Source of the DNA: Candidatus Micrarchaeota archaeon CG1_02_47_40
GTDB lineage: Archaea; Micrarchaeota; Micrarchaeia; Anstonellales; CG1-02-47-40
DNA: 64,000 nucleotides
Reading direction: 5' to 3'
Assembly (NCBI GenBank): GCA_001871475.1
Contig: MNVE01000002.1
Span: forward strand, 141,938 to 205,937
Within the stretch, counting starts at the first letter, position 1; the number at the start of each line of letters is the position of its first letter. The translations under genes and the position numbers were made by a program. Below the pieces are notes generated by a model. That model searched no databases. It saw only the letters and a list, made by a program, of their open reading frames with translations, and was not told where the DNA came from. Below, piece after piece: positions 42,450-49,851 of this stretch.

Positions 42450-42899
42450 TTGGAGCTTTCAAAAAACGAGATGAAAATACTCAAAGTGCTTGCGAAAAAT
42501 GCGAATTACTCATATAGGCAGATTGCAAAGGAAACCCGCCTCTCCCCATCCACCGTTATGAAGAATGTGGAAAAACTCAAAAAAGAGGAAATAATAAAAG
42601 CGCAAATCTCCCTTGTGGATTACGAGAAGCTCGGCTATGACGTGCAGGTAATCATACAGCTTAAGGTTTCAAAGGGAAAACTCTTCGAGGTGGAGGGAAA
42701 AATCGCCTCGGACAGGCATGTATTTGCAATATACGACCAAACCGGGCAGTACGACGCCGCCATTCTTGCCCGCTTTAAAACGCGGCGCGAATTGGACGGC
42801 TTTTTGAAGAAGATACAAACATTTCCCTTCATAGAAGATACGGAAACCTCATTAGTGCTGAATGTGATGAAGGAGAATCCAGTAAGCGTGTTCGAGTAG
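42450..42899 (+). CDS. Lrp/AsnC family transcriptional regulator
   Basis: The 149-residue protein has an N-terminal helix-turn-helix (YSYRQIAKETRLSPSTVMKNVEKL) and the RAM ligand-binding domain (VQVIIQLKVSKGKL, HVFAIYDQTGQYDAAILARF). It starts at TTG 42450 after GGGGTG. Because it is divergent from glnA, it likely senses an amino acid and controls glutamine synthesis, in line with known archaeal Lrp proteins; this specific target is inferred from position. Confidence 0.88.
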   Translation: MELSKNEMKILKVLAKNANYSYRQIAKETRLSPSTVMKNVEKLKKEEIIKAQISLVDYEKLGYDVQVIIQLKVSKGKLFEVEGKIASDRHVFAIYDQTGQYDAAILARFKTRRELDGFLKKIQTFPFIEDTETSLVLNVMKENPVSVFE

Positions 42900-42982
42900 A
42901 TTCAAGCGGGGGTTTGAATGATTCTTTATAAAGATTGTGAGAGTAAGACTGCCATTGATAGTTGTTTAGGAGGTGCATTTTC

Positions 42983-43756
42983 ATGCAGATTGGCGAAGCG
43001 GTAAGGCTCTCAAGAATAGTAAAGAGGGGAAAGATTCTCCTTCTTGCATACGACCAGGGAATGGAGCACGGACCTTCAGATTTCAACGAGAAAAACACCA
43101 ACCCCGAATACGTGCTTGACATTGCAAAAAAAGGAAGGTATACTGGCGTAGTGCTGCAAAAGGGGGTTGCAAAGCACTACTTTGAAAATTACGCTGGCGA
43201 CGTGCCGCTTGTGCTCAAGTTAAACGGGAGAACAAACCTTGTGCCAAAGGATGATATTTACTCCTCTCCTGTAGCTTCAGTGAAGGATGCGGTGAATTTT
43301 GGTGCGGACGCGATAGGATACACCATATATATAGGCTCCCCGCAGGAGGCAAGAATGTTTTCGGATTTTGCGCAAATAGAAAAAGAAGCGCGCGATTTTG
43401 GCATTCCCACAATACTCTGGGCATACCCGAGGGGGAAGCACGTGCAGAATGAAAAATCCCCGGAGGTAATTTCATACGCGGCGCGCACGGCGCTTGAGCT
43501 TGGCGCGAACATAGTAAAGGTGAATTACACCGGAAGCGTGGAGAGCTTCAGGCACGTCGTTCAGGCGGCGCAGAAAACTCTCGTAATTTCGGCAGGCGGC
43601 AGCAAGCAGACGGATGCGGAATTCATTGAAAAAGCAAGGGAAGTGATGAAGGCGGGCGCCGCCGGCTTTGCCGTTGGAAGGAACGTCTGGCAGAATGAGG
43701 AGCCTATGAAAATTACGGAAGAGTTGAGAAAGGCAGTGTTTGGCAAGGTTGAATGA
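42983..43756 (+). CDS. Fructose-bisphosphate aldolase class I, DhnA type
   Basis: This enzyme interconverts fructose 1,6-bisphosphate with DHAP and glyceraldehyde 3-phosphate through a Schiff base. Characteristic parts are LLLAYDQGMEHGPSDF, ILWAYPRGKH, the Schiff-base Lys strand ANIVKVNYTGS and ISAGGSKQTD, then GAAGFAVGRNVWQ for phosphate binding. ATG 42983 follows GGAGGTG at good spacing. It overlaps the FBPase gene by ATGA, so the two form a gluconeogenic pair. The length is 257 residues. Confidence 0.93.
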   Translation: MQIGEAVRLSRIVKRGKILLLAYDQGMEHGPSDFNEKNTNPEYVLDIAKKGRYTGVVLQKGVAKHYFENYAGDVPLVLKLNGRTNLVPKDDIYSSPVASVKDAVNFGADAIGYTIYIGSPQEARMFSDFAQIEKEARDFGIPTILWAYPRGKHVQNEKSPEVISYAARTALELGANIVKVNYTGSVESFRHVVQAAQKTLVISAGGSKQTDAEFIEKAREVMKAGAAGFAVGRNVWQNEEPMKITEELRKAVFGKVE

Positions 43757-44682
43757 GTGTAGTGAATTTTATGGCAGAAGAAATAAGTTTGCACGAACAC
43801 TTGGGCACGCTCAAAAGAAAGGAGCTTGCAGTGCTCATCTACTCCTTTTCACAGCTTGCCATTGACATACGCCGCGAACTGCCTCACAAATTAAGAGGGG
43901 GGGCGCACCAAAAAAACAAGTATGGGGAGATAAGAAAAGAGCTTGACGAGTGGACGAACAAATTCCTGATTGAACAGCTTGGGAACACGAAGCTCGTGAA
44001 CAAAGTGTATTCTGAAGAGCTTTCCGAACCAGTAGTGTTAAACTCAAACGCGCCCTTTTTTATTTCCCTTGACCCTCTGGACGGCTCCTCCAACATAGAA
44101 ACAAACAACCCCTTTGGAACGATAATGGGCATTTACGAAAACGACCTTCCCATTATAGGCACAAAAATAGTCGCTGCCGCATACATTCTATACGGGCCCA
44201 TCACAACTCTTGTATACCGCGCAGGCGGGGGCACGCATGAGTTTGTAAAGCACCGCAAGGGAAACGAGGATTATTACCTCATAAATGAAAACATGAAGCT
44301 TCCCGAGCCGGGCAGGGTATTTGGAATAGGGGGCAACCCACTTGACTGGGACGGAAAATTCTTAAAATTTGCAAAAGACCTTTTCAGAAAGCACAAGCTG
44401 AAAGTCAGATACTGCGGCGCGTTTGTAGGGGATTTTTCGCAGATACTGCACCAGGGGGGCTTTTTCTCTTACCCCGCATCCCTTTCGCTTCCAGGGGGGA
44501 AGCTTCGCCTGTTTTTTGAGGCGCAGCCCATGAGCTATCTGATAGAGGGGGCGGGAGGGGCAGCTTCAAACGGGAGGGAAAGGATACTGGAAATAGACTC
44601 CACCTGCGTTGATGACACCACTCCTCTTTACATGGGCAACAAAAAAATCGTGAAAGAGCTTGAAGATGTTTTGGAAGAATGA
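43753..44682 (+). CDS. fbp: Fructose-1,6-bisphosphatase class I
   Basis: This enzyme removes the 1-phosphate of FBP in gluconeogenesis. The metal-binding signature FISLDPLDGSSNIETNNPFG is intact, with VRYCGAFVGDFSQILHQGG and the substrate end GGKLRLFFEAQPMSYLIEGAGG. The 309 residues are a little shorter than bacterial enzymes. Class I FBPase is the bacterial/eukaryotic family; most archaea use the bifunctional aldolase/phosphatase or class IV, so this is notable. It is translationally coupled to the aldolase. Confidence 0.93.
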   Translation: MSVVNFMAEEISLHEHLGTLKRKELAVLIYSFSQLAIDIRRELPHKLRGGAHQKNKYGEIRKELDEWTNKFLIEQLGNTKLVNKVYSEELSEPVVLNSNAPFFISLDPLDGSSNIETNNPFGTIMGIYENDLPIIGTKIVAAAYILYGPITTLVYRAGGGTHEFVKHRKGNEDYYLINENMKLPEPGRVFGIGGNPLDWDGKFLKFAKDLFRKHKLKVRYCGAFVGDFSQILHQGGFFSYPASLSLPGGKLRLFFEAQPMSYLIEGAGGAASNGRERILEIDSTCVDDTTPLYMGNKKIVKELEDVLEE

Positions 44683-44820
44683 AGAAAAAGAGTTTGAAGT
44701 GATTTTGGGGGTATGAAGATGTTTTAGGGTAATGAAGAAAAAGAAGGCATAATAGGATTTAGGGGAATAAAAAAAGGGAGTGTAAGAGGTTTTGGGAGAA
44801 TGAAGAAAAAAAACGCATTT
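44664..44820 (+). repeat. Degenerate direct repeats joining FBPase end to peptidase start
   Basis: Three related strings of the form GATGTTTTGG-AGAATGAAGAAAAAGA begin near 44664 (inside the fbp end), 44717 and 44788 (including the peptidase ATG). Spacing is roughly 53 and 71 bases. They suggest local duplication. Confidence 0.5.
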
Positions 44821-45834
44821 GTAAAGAGGCGCACGAATGCGTTGCGCTTTGCCGATTTTGGGGCGATGCTTGTTTTTTCAGGCGATTTTGAGAAAATGGG
44901 GGAGGATTTCTTATATTTCACTGGAAAGCATATTGACAGTTCAATTCTTCTTTTGAGAAAGAAGTGCCCTCCAATTCTTTTCTCCTCAAAACTGAATGCG
45001 CGCCTTGCAGGCAAAACCGGCATCCGCACCGTAATTTATGAGAAGAAAAAGCCATTTTTGCTTATTGTAAAATTCCTAAAAGGAGTGAAACAAATAGGGG
45101 TTGATTTTTCATTCATTTCCCATGCGCAGTACAGACGCCTTAAACTCGGCTTGAAAAGAAAAAAGTTTTTGGACTGCGGAAAAAAAATGCTTTTGCAGAG
45201 AATGGTAAAGGAAAAGGGAGAAATAAGGCAGATTGCGCGTGCGCAAGAAATGGCGCGCAAAATAATCACGGGGATAAAGCTTTCAAAAAATATGACTGAA
45301 CAAGATGTTGCGCGCATTATTCTGCAAAAAACACTTAAAGCCGGCTGCACCCCTGCCTTTCCTCCTATAGTCGCATCCTCCTCCTCCTCTTCCAACCCTC
45401 ACTACCCCCCGCAAAACAAAAAGCTAAAGGGAATAGTGATGATAGATTACGGGGTGAAATTCGGCGATTACTGCTCCGATATGACGCGCTGTTTTTTCCT
45501 TGGAAAGTGTGAAAAGGAGCGCGCGCTTTATGCAAAACTACAGGAAATTTCCCGCGAAATTTACTCTGCCATTCCAAAGCTGAAATACGTGCGCCAGCTT
45601 GATGCGCTTTACCTTTCCCTTTTCAAGAAACACTCCCTTCCCGCGCCAATACACCTCCTGGGGCACGGAGTGGGGCTAGAGCTACATGAATATCCCTCCA
45701 TACGCTCCCGTGCAAGGGAAAGAATATGCCCGGGAATGGTTTTTACCATAGAACCTGGAGCCTATCTTAAAAGATACGGCGCGCGCTACGAGAACCTCAT
45801 TTACTTTGACGGGCGCAAGGTTAAAGTTTTATAA
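44800..45834 (+). CDS. M24 family metallopeptidase (Xaa-Pro aminopeptidase type)
   Basis: The 344-residue protein has a creatinase-like N-terminal domain (1-130) and a pita-bread C-terminal domain. Its metal ligands are visible: Asp in VMIDYGVKFG, Asp in YCSDMTRCFF, His in LLGHGVGLELHEYP, Glu in FTIEPGAY and Glu in RYENLIYF. It should remove N-terminal residues next to proline. A run of seven Ser/Asn in the middle (ASSSSSSNPH) forms a loop. The start ATG 44800 lies in a repeat shared with the fbp end. Confidence 0.88.
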   Translation: MKKKNAFVKRRTNALRFADFGAMLVFSGDFEKMGEDFLYFTGKHIDSSILLLRKKCPPILFSSKLNARLAGKTGIRTVIYEKKKPFLLIVKFLKGVKQIGVDFSFISHAQYRRLKLGLKRKKFLDCGKKMLLQRMVKEKGEIRQIARAQEMARKIITGIKLSKNMTEQDVARIILQKTLKAGCTPAFPPIVASSSSSSNPHYPPQNKKLKGIVMIDYGVKFGDYCSDMTRCFFLGKCEKERALYAKLQEISREIYSAIPKLKYVRQLDALYLSLFKKHSLPAPIHLLGHGVGLELHEYPSIRSRARERICPGMVFTIEPGAYLKRYGARYENLIYFDGRKVKVL

Positions 45835-45890
45835 ACATAGAGTTGCAAAAAGGAGATGCTTCTTATATTAAACTAAAGGAGGAAGTAATT

Positions 45891-46325
45891 ATGAAAGTAG
45901 TAATATCTGACAAAAACGGAAAATCGTACCAGGCTGAACTGCCCCCCGAGCGCATTTCTTCCCTTCTTGGGATGAAGATAGGCGACGAGGTTGAAGGGGC
46001 ATTTGTAGGCGCCGCGGGCTACAAGCTGAAGATTACCGGCGGCTCAGACAACTCGGGCTTTCCCATGAGGGAAGACGTATCAGGTCCGAGAAGGATGAGC
46101 ATTCTCATTTCTTCCGGCACGGGCTTTCGGCCGACGGAGAAAGGAGAGCGCGCAAGGAAAACCGTGCACGGCAACCAGCTTGACGCTGAAATTGCGCAGC
46201 TAAATACCATTGTAATACAGGAAGGCCCGCAGAAACTGGAAGAGCTTTTCAAGCCTAAAGAAGGAGAGAAAAAGGAGAAGAAGGAGAAGAAAAAGGAAGA
46301 AAAAAAGCCAAAGAAGAAAAAGTAG
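45891..46325 (+). CDS. rps6e: 30S ribosomal protein eS6
   Basis: The 144-residue protein has the S6e core MKVVISDKNGKSYQAEL, ITGGSDNSGFPMREDVSGP and GERARKTVHGNQLDAEIAQLN. It ends in a Lys/Glu tail. ATG 45891 follows GGAGGAAG; the longer upstream frame is rejected. The stop TAG is followed in frame by 16 more Lys-rich codons up to TAA at 46372-46374, so the original tail was probably longer. It is followed by the aIF2-gamma gene, a common archaeal order. Confidence 0.93.
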   Translation: MKVVISDKNGKSYQAELPPERISSLLGMKIGDEVEGAFVGAAGYKLKITGGSDNSGFPMREDVSGPRRMSILISSGTGFRPTEKGERARKTVHGNQLDAEIAQLNTIVIQEGPQKLEELFKPKEGEKKEKKEKKKEEKKPKKKK

Positions 46326-46398
46326 AAGGGTAAGAAAAAGAAAGAAAAGCTCAAAAAGAAGGAGAAGAAAAAGTAATTAACACAGCAAGAGGCAACCA

Positions 46399-47595
46399 AT
46401 GCAGTCTGAAGTTAACATAGGCATGATAGGCCACGTAGACCACGGAAAGACTTCCCTAACGCGCGCCCTCAGCGGAAAATGGACAAGCGCACATTCCGAA
46501 GAGCTAAAGCGAGGCATCACCATAAGGATAGGGTATGCGGATGCCATATTTTACAAAACGCCAAAGGGAAAAGGCTTCTTTTATTCAATAAAAAAAGACG
46601 CCGCTTCAAAGGTGGCGCGCGCGGTCTCCTTTTTGGATGCACCCGGACACGAAACCCTCATGACCACTACCATTGCCGCCTCCAGCATCATAGACGGGGC
46701 GGTGCTCGTAATAGCCGCAAATGAAAAATGCCCCCAGCCGCAAACGCTTGAGCATCTGATGGTGCTTGACATTTTGGGGATACAGAATGTGGTGATTGTG
46801 CAGAATAAGATAGATTTGGTTTCACGCGAGGCGGCGCTTGCAAATTACAAGCAGATAAGAGAATTCCTGAAAGGCACAAGTGCGGAAAATGCTCCTATAA
46901 TACCCGTTTCGGCAAACTACGGCACCAACATAGATGCTCTTATTGAGGCGATTGAAGAGACCATTCCCACCCCGAAAAGGGACGTTTCCTCCACTCCCCG
47001 CATGTACGTCACTCGCTCCTTTGACATCAACAAACCCGGCACGAAAATAAGCGAACTCGTGGGGGGAGTGATAGGCGGCTCGCTTTTGCAGGGCAAATTC
47101 CACGTAGGGGATAAGATAGAATTACGCCCCGGAATAACGAAAAAAACAAAGGATAAGGAAAATATCATTCCCATACAGCTTGAGATAACCGGATTGCGCG
47201 CAGGCAGCGAATCCGTTGAGGAAGTTGGGCCTGGCGGGCTTGTTTCAATAGAGACAAAGCTTGACCCTTCGCTTGCAAAGGGGGACGGGCTTGTGGGCAA
47301 TTTGGTAGGAAAAGCAGGTGAAATGCCCTCTGTGCTAAGCGAGTTTGAACTTTCTTTTACTCCCTTAAAAAGAAGCGAGGTGCTTGGACAGCCGCTCAAA
47401 TTGCAGGAGCCCATCGTACTCTCGGCAGGCACAGCCACCACTCTTGGCGTGCTTGTAAAGCAGAAAGGGCACCACCTTGAGCTGAAATTAAAGAAGGGAA
47501 TTTGCGCCGATGAAAGCACCACTCTTGCAGTCTGCAGGAGAATAAACCAGCGCTGGCGCCTGGCAGGATGTGGAAAAATAATAATTAAAAAGTAG
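46399..47595 (+). CDS. eif2g: Translation initiation factor aIF2 subunit gamma
   Basis: This GTPase delivers initiator Met-tRNA to the small subunit. G1 is GHVDHGKTS, the switch region ELKRGITIRIGY, G3 DAPGHE, G4 NKID and G5 VSANYG; domains II and III follow. The length is 398. The zinc knuckle that normally follows RIGYADA (four Cys in two CxxC pairs) is missing: here the segment is YKTPKGKGFFYSIKKDA with no Cys. Function should persist, as some homologues also lack zinc. Confidence 0.93.
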   Translation: MQSEVNIGMIGHVDHGKTSLTRALSGKWTSAHSEELKRGITIRIGYADAIFYKTPKGKGFFYSIKKDAASKVARAVSFLDAPGHETLMTTTIAASSIIDGAVLVIAANEKCPQPQTLEHLMVLDILGIQNVVIVQNKIDLVSREAALANYKQIREFLKGTSAENAPIIPVSANYGTNIDALIEAIEETIPTPKRDVSSTPRMYVTRSFDINKPGTKISELVGGVIGGSLLQGKFHVGDKIELRPGITKKTKDKENIIPIQLEITGLRAGSESVEEVGPGGLVSIETKLDPSLAKGDGLVGNLVGKAGEMPSVLSEFELSFTPLKRSEVLGQPLKLQEPIVLSAGTATTLGVLVKQKGHHLELKLKKGICADESTTLAVCRRINQRWRLAGCGKIIIKK

Positions 47596-47603
47596 AAAAT
47601 GCT

Positions 47604-48230
47604 TTAGGAAATTGCCTTTAATTTCTCAATCGCCTTTCTTGTTTCAGGGGAGCTGAATATTGCGCTTGCGACTGCAATGGAATCCGCACCCGCCCTTATT
47701 GCGCCGAGCGCGGTCTGTTCATTGATTCCTCCATCCACCTCTATCCTAACATCCTTGTTCCACCATTTCAGCTTTCTTATTTTCTGCTCCATCTCCTTTA
47801 TGTATTTCTGCCCCGAGAATCCGGGGTAAACGGTCATTACAAGCACCATGTCAATGCTTCTTAAAAGGTCTTTTATTTTTTCTGCAGGCGTATCCGGCGA
47901 AAGCGCGATTCCCACTTTTGCGCCCATCTTCTTCACTATTGAAATGAGTAATTCTGCATCTTCTACTGCTTCGTAATGGAATATATAAGTCGCATTTCTT
48001 TTCCCTATCTCCTTAATCGCTTCCTCCGGATTTTGCACCATAAGGTGATATTCCGGTTCAAGGCCTGCGGGAATGACCGGCAGTTCGTTTGCCTGAAGCG
48101 TTTTATTCGGCACGAACTTCCCATCCATAATGTCCACCTGTATTCTTTTTACCAGACCGGCAACGTCCCTTGCCCTGCTCTCAAACTCCTCCTCATTTTT
48201 CACTAAAATTGCAGGAATAACTTCAACCAT
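47604..48230 (-). CDS. rpe: Ribulose-phosphate 3-epimerase
   Basis: This TIM-barrel enzyme interconverts ribulose 5-phosphate and xylulose 5-phosphate in pentose metabolism. Signatures are VIPAILVKN, QVDIMDGKFVPN (metal-binding His/Asp region), YHLMVQNPEE, ALSPDTPAE, MTVYPGFSGQKY and IEVDGGINEQTA. The 208-residue length is slightly short. Its start region faces the methyltransferase gene, which lies upstream on the same strand, so the two may be cotranscribed. Confidence 0.9.
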   Translation of the reverse strand: MVEVIPAILVKNEEEFESRARDVAGLVKRIQVDIMDGKFVPNKTLQANELPVIPAGLEPEYHLMVQNPEEAIKEIGKRNATYIFHYEAVEDAELLISIVKKMGAKVGIALSPDTPAEKIKDLLRSIDMVLVMTVYPGFSGQKYIKEMEQKIRKLKWWNKDVRIEVDGGINEQTALGAIRAGADSIAVASAIFSSPETRKAIEKLKAIS

Positions 48231-48263
48231 AATAAAACCCCTCTTTTATAATGCTGTCAAGAT

Positions 48264-48887
48264 TTATATTTTCTCTGCCCGCACGCAGGCGATTTGGGAA
48301 AGCTTGCACACTCCCATAAACCCCGCTTCCCTTAGGCGGTTCATTACCCCTTTCTGAATGTCCTTTCCCCTGTATTTTCCGCCCACTCCCCCGGTGTAAT
48401 GCAGAAGAATGCCTCCTTTCTTCAGCACCCTAAAGAGCCTCCTGTAAAATTCTCCGGAGTATAAAAGAGGCGCAAACTTAAAGGTAGGCGGGTCCAGCAT
48501 AATTCTCTCAAAAGAGTCTGCTTCAAATTCAAGCACCTTCTCAAAAGCATCTCCCATCACAATTTCAATTTCTCCCCCGAACAGCCCCTCCGATGCTTCA
48601 TTATGCTTCATAAGTTCCAGCACATTCTCATCCTTCTCAATGGAAATTACTTTTGCGCCCCTCTTTCTTGCTTCTATTGCTGTATATCCCAATCCCGTGC
48701 AAATATCAAGCACCTTCATTCTCTTTCCTACTTTCAGTGCATCTATTTTCATCTTCGCATCCGTAAGAGGGGATTTTCCCTTGCACGCGTGCATCCTTAC
48801 CCCGTCTATTGTAAATGTATTGCAGTTCCACTCCTCCATCCGCTCAAGCTTGTATAAATGCCCTGCAAAAAACCCGAAGCCTTCCAT
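48264..48887 (-). CDS. SAM-dependent methyltransferase
   Basis: The 207-residue product has a Rossmann methyltransferase fold: VLDICTGLGYTAIEA (motif I), ISIEKDENVLELM (motif II), IVMGDAFE, and LDPPTF (motif IV) followed by LFRVLKKGGILLHYTGG. The motif DPPTF with an upstream ribose loop resembles archaeal enzymes annotated as spermidine-synthase-like or RNA methyltransferases; the substrate is unknown. ATG 48887 follows GGGGTG. Confidence 0.75.
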   Translation of the reverse strand: MEGFGFFAGHLYKLERMEEWNCNTFTIDGVRMHACKGKSPLTDAKMKIDALKVGKRMKVLDICTGLGYTAIEARKRGAKVISIEKDENVLELMKHNEASEGLFGGEIEIVMGDAFEKVLEFEADSFERIMLDPPTFKFAPLLYSGEFYRRLFRVLKKGGILLHYTGGVGGKYRGKDIQKGVMNRLREAGFMGVCKLSQIACVRAEKI

Positions 48888-48951
48888 AAGAAAATTTTTG
48901 CACCCCAAGCTATAAAAACCCTAAAAACACACAGATAAAGCGGGTGGTGCG

Positions 48952-49242
48952 ATGGCGGAAGCGATTCAGAAAATACCGCGGGTGGACAGGCTCCTTCGGG
49001 CGGCGGATACTGCAATGCGTTTGAAAAAACCCGAGCTTGCGCTTTGGCTGGCGCTTCGAGCCTATGATGACAAGTGCAGATTCGGGGCGTTTGAAGACGC
49101 TGGAGAAATAATGAAAAAATTTCCTCTTTTGGAAGGCATTATGAAAACATACGAAGAAGAAATCAGGCCGGTAATCGCTGCGATTAAGAAAGGAACGCTG
49201 ATATATGCAGTTCAGGATGCAATCGCAGCCGCAAAAAACTAA
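48952..49242 (+). CDS. Small helical protein of unknown function
   Basis: The 96-residue protein appears all-helical (RVDRLLRAADTAMRLKKPEL, then ALWLALRAYDDKCRFG), has no membrane segment, and is three bases from the next gene, so they are probably cotranscribed. I do not recognise it. TPR-like or adaptor helices are possible. Confidence 0.55.
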   Translation: MAEAIQKIPRVDRLLRAADTAMRLKKPELALWLALRAYDDKCRFGAFEDAGEIMKKFPLLEGIMKTYEEEIRPVIAAIKKGTLIYAVQDAIAAAKN

Positions 49243-49245
49243 AAC

Positions 49246-49758
49246 ATGGCAATCACCACGAGAAATGGGGATGACGGCTCCACCAGCCTTCCAGGGGGAA
49301 GAAAAGTCCCCAAAAACCATCCCCTCATAGAAGCGTTGGGGGAAATTGATGAGCTTAATTCCTCAATAGGTTTTGCGCGGAGCCTTTGTGCTGAAAAGGA
49401 AACAAATGCTCTCCTAAAATCCCTCCAGTCCGGTCTCTTTTCCCTTTCATTTTCCCTCGCAGGGCAGAGTGGGAAAGCCCCTTCTTTTTTGCCTTTGGAA
49501 TCCCAAATCGCTTCCCTTGAAAAATCCCTTCCTCACCTCTCAAATTTCATCTACCCTTCCGGCACCCCCCTTGCCTCTTCCCTTCATCTTTCCCGTGCAA
49601 TATGCAGGAGGGCGGAAAGGAGATTATGCGAGCTTCTTGAGATTGGCGAGGCGCAAAAAGAGCATCTTGTCTACTTAAACCGCCTCTCCGACCTGCTTTT
49701 TCTGCTTGCAAGAAAGGAAAACCAGAAAGAGGGAAAGGAAGAGGGCTGGCAGGGATAG
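49246..49758 (+). CDS. Cob(I)alamin adenosyltransferase, PduO type
   Basis: This enzyme transfers the adenosyl group of ATP to cob(I)alamin to form coenzyme B12. The N-terminal ATP loop TTRNGDDGSTSLPGG, ALGEIDELNSSIGFAR, and the C-terminal RAICRRAERRLCEL with YLNRLSDLLFLLAR are all typical. The length is 170. No B12-dependent enzyme is in the window. A possible ATG-preceding SD is weak, as it starts three bases after its neighbour. Confidence 0.9.
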   Translation: MAITTRNGDDGSTSLPGGRKVPKNHPLIEALGEIDELNSSIGFARSLCAEKETNALLKSLQSGLFSLSFSLAGQSGKAPSFLPLESQIASLEKSLPHLSNFIYPSGTPLASSLHLSRAICRRAERRLCELLEIGEAQKEHLVYLNRLSDLLFLLARKENQKEGKEEGWQG

Positions 49759-49760
49759 AT

Positions 49761-49851
49761 TATTGCAAACCAGAAAAGTAATGCGACTGAATTAATAGCG
49801 TCCTGCGCCTTCTGGTTTGCAATAAGTGTTGCAGGACTTTTCTGCAACACT
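49761..49851. repeat. Two perfect inverted repeats at the 3' end of the type IIG gene
   Basis: TATTGCAAACCAGAA (49761-49775) and its exact complement (49810-49824) flank the end of the gene. Next to it AGTGTTGCAG (49825-49834) pairs with CTGCAACACT (49842-49851). Together they make a 15-bp and a 10-bp stem. The last 15-20 codons of the protein lie within them. Confidence 0.6.
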
